In this document: piece after piece, positions 5,131 through 6,439 of the stretch | How positions within the stretch are numbered: the stretch's first letter is position 1 | Layout: the number at the start of each line of letters is the position of its first letter | Assembly (NCBI GenBank): GCA_015478675.1 | Contig: JADMIH010000207.1 | Coordinates: 1 to 6,439, forward strand | Origin: Chloroflexota bacterium | GTDB taxonomy: Bacteria; Chloroflexota; Chloroflexia; QHBQ01; JADMIH01 | Reading direction: 5' to 3' | Length of the DNA stretch: 6,439 bases | Position numbers and translations under genes: made by a program | The notes under the pieces: model-generated | Databases searched by the model: none | Seen by the model: only the letters and a program-made list of their open reading frames with translations | Told to the model about the DNA's origin: nothing

Positions 5131-6156
5131 ATGAAAGTAATCATACCCGCCGCCGGCTATGGCACCCGTATGCGCCCGCACACTCACACACGTCCCAAGC
5201 CCCTTGTGCCCGTCGCGGGGCGGCCATCGCTCGCCTTCGTCCTCGATGCGCTGGAGCCGCTTCCCATCGAGGAGATAATATTCATCGTCGGCAAAATGGG
5301 CGAGCAGATGGAAGAGTACGTCAACAAGCACTACAAATATAAGACCCGCTTCATAGAGCAAAAAGTGATGCGCGGGCAAGCCGACGCTATCGCTCTCGCC
5401 AGAGAGTATGTGCAAGGCGACTTGCTTACCCTCTTTGTAGATACTCTTTTCGAGGCAAACCTCGACCCACTTAAGAATCTTCCTGATGCTGACGGCGCGA
5501 TGTACGTAGCCGAAGTGCCCGACCCTTCGCGTTTTGGCATAGCTGTTGTAGGGCCGGACGGTTACGTCACCAAAATGGTAGAGAAACCGAAAGAGCCGGA
5601 AAGCAACCTGGCTGTGGTCGGCCTCTACTATTATAAAGACTCTAAGTGGCTCTTCAAGGCTATAGATAAGCTGATGGCTTCGGGACGCAGCCTCAACGGT
5701 GAGTATTTCCTCGCCGATGCTATACAGGTGATGATAGAGGAAGGCGCAAAGTTCAAGACCTTCCCGGTCCAGGTTTGGGAAGACACAGGCACCTGGGACG
5801 CCGTGCTCCACGCCAACCGTTACTTACTCCGGGGTATGGATACGCATGCGGAGCCGTACATGCGCGGCAATTCGCTTGTGGTCCCGCCATCCTACATATC
5901 AGAGCAAGCCACTATCGAAAAGTCAATCATAGGTCCATACGCCGCAGTCTCCGAAGAAGCAACGATACGCGACTCGATTGTGAAGAACAGCATAGTAAGC
6001 TGTAAGGCCACAATCGAAGGCGCGATGCTCTTCGGAGCCTTGGTGGGCGAGCGCGCCGTGGTGCAAGGCTCCTACCAGGCTCTAAATCTGGGCGATGACT
6101 CCAAAGCCCATCTAATAGAAGCCTCAAACGCAATAGTAGACGAAACGTTTAAGTAG
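5131..6156 (+). CDS. Sugar-phosphate nucleotidyltransferase with beta-helix tail
   Basis: This 341-residue cytoplasmic enzyme belongs to the RmlA/GlmU-like NTP transferase family, which makes NDP-sugars from a sugar 1-phosphate and an NTP. The Rossmann-like N-domain (1-235) shows the nucleotide-binding signature IPAAGYGTRMRPHT (5-18) with RPKPLVPVAG (21-30), RGQADA (81-86), an acidic metal position D104 in FVDTLF, VEKP (150-153), NGEYFLADAIQ (189-199) and WEDTGTWDAV (216-225). Residues about 245-315 contain hexapeptide-like repeats (for example ATIEKSIIG, ATIRDSIVK, ATIEGAMLFG), which predict a left-handed beta-helix. Such tails can drive oligomerisation, or acyl transfer in GlmU, but this one is short and I see no acetyltransferase active site. 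VDT replaces the common GDx metal motif. Substrate, glucose-1-P with dTTP or UTP or another pair, cannot be decided; cell-envelope glycan synthesis is the likely setting. It has its own promoter and probably reads on into prmA. Confidence 0.88.
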   Translation: MKVIIPAAGYGTRMRPHTHTRPKPLVPVAGRPSLAFVLDALEPLPIEEIIFIVGKMGEQMEEYVNKHYKYKTRFIEQKVMRGQADAIALAREYVQGDLLTLFVDTLFEANLDPLKNLPDADGAMYVAEVPDPSRFGIAVVGPDGYVTKMVEKPKEPESNLAVVGLYYYKDSKWLFKAIDKLMASGRSLNGEYFLADAIQVMIEEGAKFKTFPVQVWEDTGTWDAVLHANRYLLRGMDTHAEPYMRGNSLVVPPSYISEQATIEKSIIGPYAAVSEEATIRDSIVKNSIVSCKATIEGAMLFGALVGERAVVQGSYQALNLGDDSKAHLIEASNAIVDETFK

Positions 6157-6159
6157 TTA

Positions 6160-6187
6160 GGAATTATGAATTACGATTGATAATTCC
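6160..6187 (+). repeat. AT-rich inverted repeat between the nucleotidyltransferase and prmA
   Basis: GGAATTAT (6160-6167) is perfectly complementary to ATAATTCC (6180-6187) across a 12-base loop, starting three bases after the TAG stop. The stem is mostly A-T and no T-tract follows, so it is unlikely to terminate transcription fully. The element contains TTATGAATTAC (6164-6174), which also occurs at 83-93. Confidence 0.6.
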
Positions 6188-6340
6188 CCTTCGGCGGCAA
6201 CCCTATGAATACAAAGTGGCTGGAGTTATCTGTAGAAGTAGAGCCCGAGGCCGTTGAGTCGGTGAGCGAGCTATTTGCGCGCGTCGGGTACAACGGCGGC
6301 GTGGTGATCGAGCAGGCATTGTTGCCTCCCGAAGGGGAAT
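6183..6340 (+). repeat. Long-range 12-bp inverted repeat around the prmA start
   Basis: ATTCCCCTTCGG (6183-6194) is the exact reverse complement of CCGAAGGGGAAT (6329-6340), which lies within prmA codons 42-46. The left arm ends 10 bases before the ATG and touches the only weak ribosome-site candidate, CGGCGG (6192-6197). Pairing in the mRNA could limit initiation. A chance match is possible, and the left arm also overlaps the smaller hairpin at 6160-6187. Confidence 0.45.
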
Positions 6341-6439
6341 ATCCCGACTGGAACACGCTGGTGCAGCCGGAGATAGACCCTTCTCGGCCTGTAAGCGTGC
6401 GCACTTACTTGCCCAACGATGTCGAAGCCCCAGGCAAAA
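6205..6439 (+). CDS. prmA: Ribosomal protein L11 methyltransferase, N-terminal part
   Basis: The frame starts at ATG 6205 and stays open to the window edge (78 codons plus one base). PrmA uses S-adenosylmethionine to trimethylate lysines and the N-terminus of ribosomal protein L11. What is visible is the N-terminal substrate-recognition domain: [20 protein letters not shown] (4-23), [14 protein letters not shown] (24-37), a loop with proline (PPEGEYPDW, 41-49) and the strand [10 protein letters not shown] (63-72). This order matches the L11-binding domain of PrmA. The methyltransferase domain with its glycine-rich SAM loop lies beyond the window, so the call rests on this domain alone. No strong Shine-Dalgarno precedes it, only CGGCGG seven bases upstream. 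It follows the nucleotidyltransferase by 48 bases and is probably co-transcribed. Truncation is due only to the window edge. Confidence 0.82.
   Translation, partial: MNTKWLELSVEVEPEAVESVSELFARVGYNGGVVIEQALLPPEGEYPDWNTLVQPEIDPSRPVSVRTYLPNDVEAPGK

Noticed and set aside
5107..5811. 234-residue minus-strand frame opposite the nucleotidyltransferase
   Set aside because: It is antisense to a gene with clear family motifs, and its composition has no domain pattern.

Overview
The window looks like ordinary bacterial chromosome: dense, moderately GC-rich by eye, with strong Shine-Dalgarno sequences and sigma70-type TATAAT boxes. The style of the sugar nucleotidyltransferase and of the PrmA N-terminus, together with an archaeal/LigB-type ATP-dependent DNA ligase behind glycine-zipper stress proteins, suggests Chloroflexota or a neighbouring terrabacterial lineage. 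That assignment is inference from memory of protein families, not a database result. Frequent ATA isoleucine codons in all genes argue that no gene here is a recent import.

Layout. (1) 1-190: intergenic leader with three short hairpins followed by two tandem TATAAT boxes. (2) 191-1441 (+): fabF, beta-ketoacyl-ACP synthase II, with all catalytic residues. (3) 1442-1596: convergent intergenic spacer with two overlapping hairpins around the fabF stop and a 13-bp tandem repeat. (4) 1597-4861 (-): a tightly packed three-gene operon. In transcription order it encodes an acidic, disordered 224-residue protein; a 287-residue general-stress/glycine-zipper protein whose two halves are split by an acidic insert; and an ATP-dependent DNA ligase. 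The first two genes overlap by one base (TAATG), and the ligase starts 14-17 bases after the second. (5) 4862-5130: divergent control region. On the minus side it has a leader with two hairpins and an alternative, mutually exclusive pairing. On the plus side it has a good promoter and a short 5'UTR hairpin. (6) 5131-6156 (+): sugar-phosphate nucleotidyltransferase with a left-handed beta-helix tail. (7) 6205-6439 (+): the first 78 codons of prmA (ribosomal protein L11 methyltransferase), cut by the window edge.

How the genes fit together. fabF is housekeeping fatty-acid elongation. The nucleotidyltransferase makes an activated sugar, probably for cell-surface glycans, and prmA probably shares its transcript without a functional link. 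The minus-strand operon is the most interesting part. Two hydrophilic or membrane-active stress-type proteins are co-transcribed with a nick-sealing ligase, behind a leader that could fold in two ways. This suggests a stress-induced DNA-repair or desiccation-tolerance cassette, which is a hypothesis. No RNA genes, insertion sequences, CRISPR arrays or phage genes were seen.
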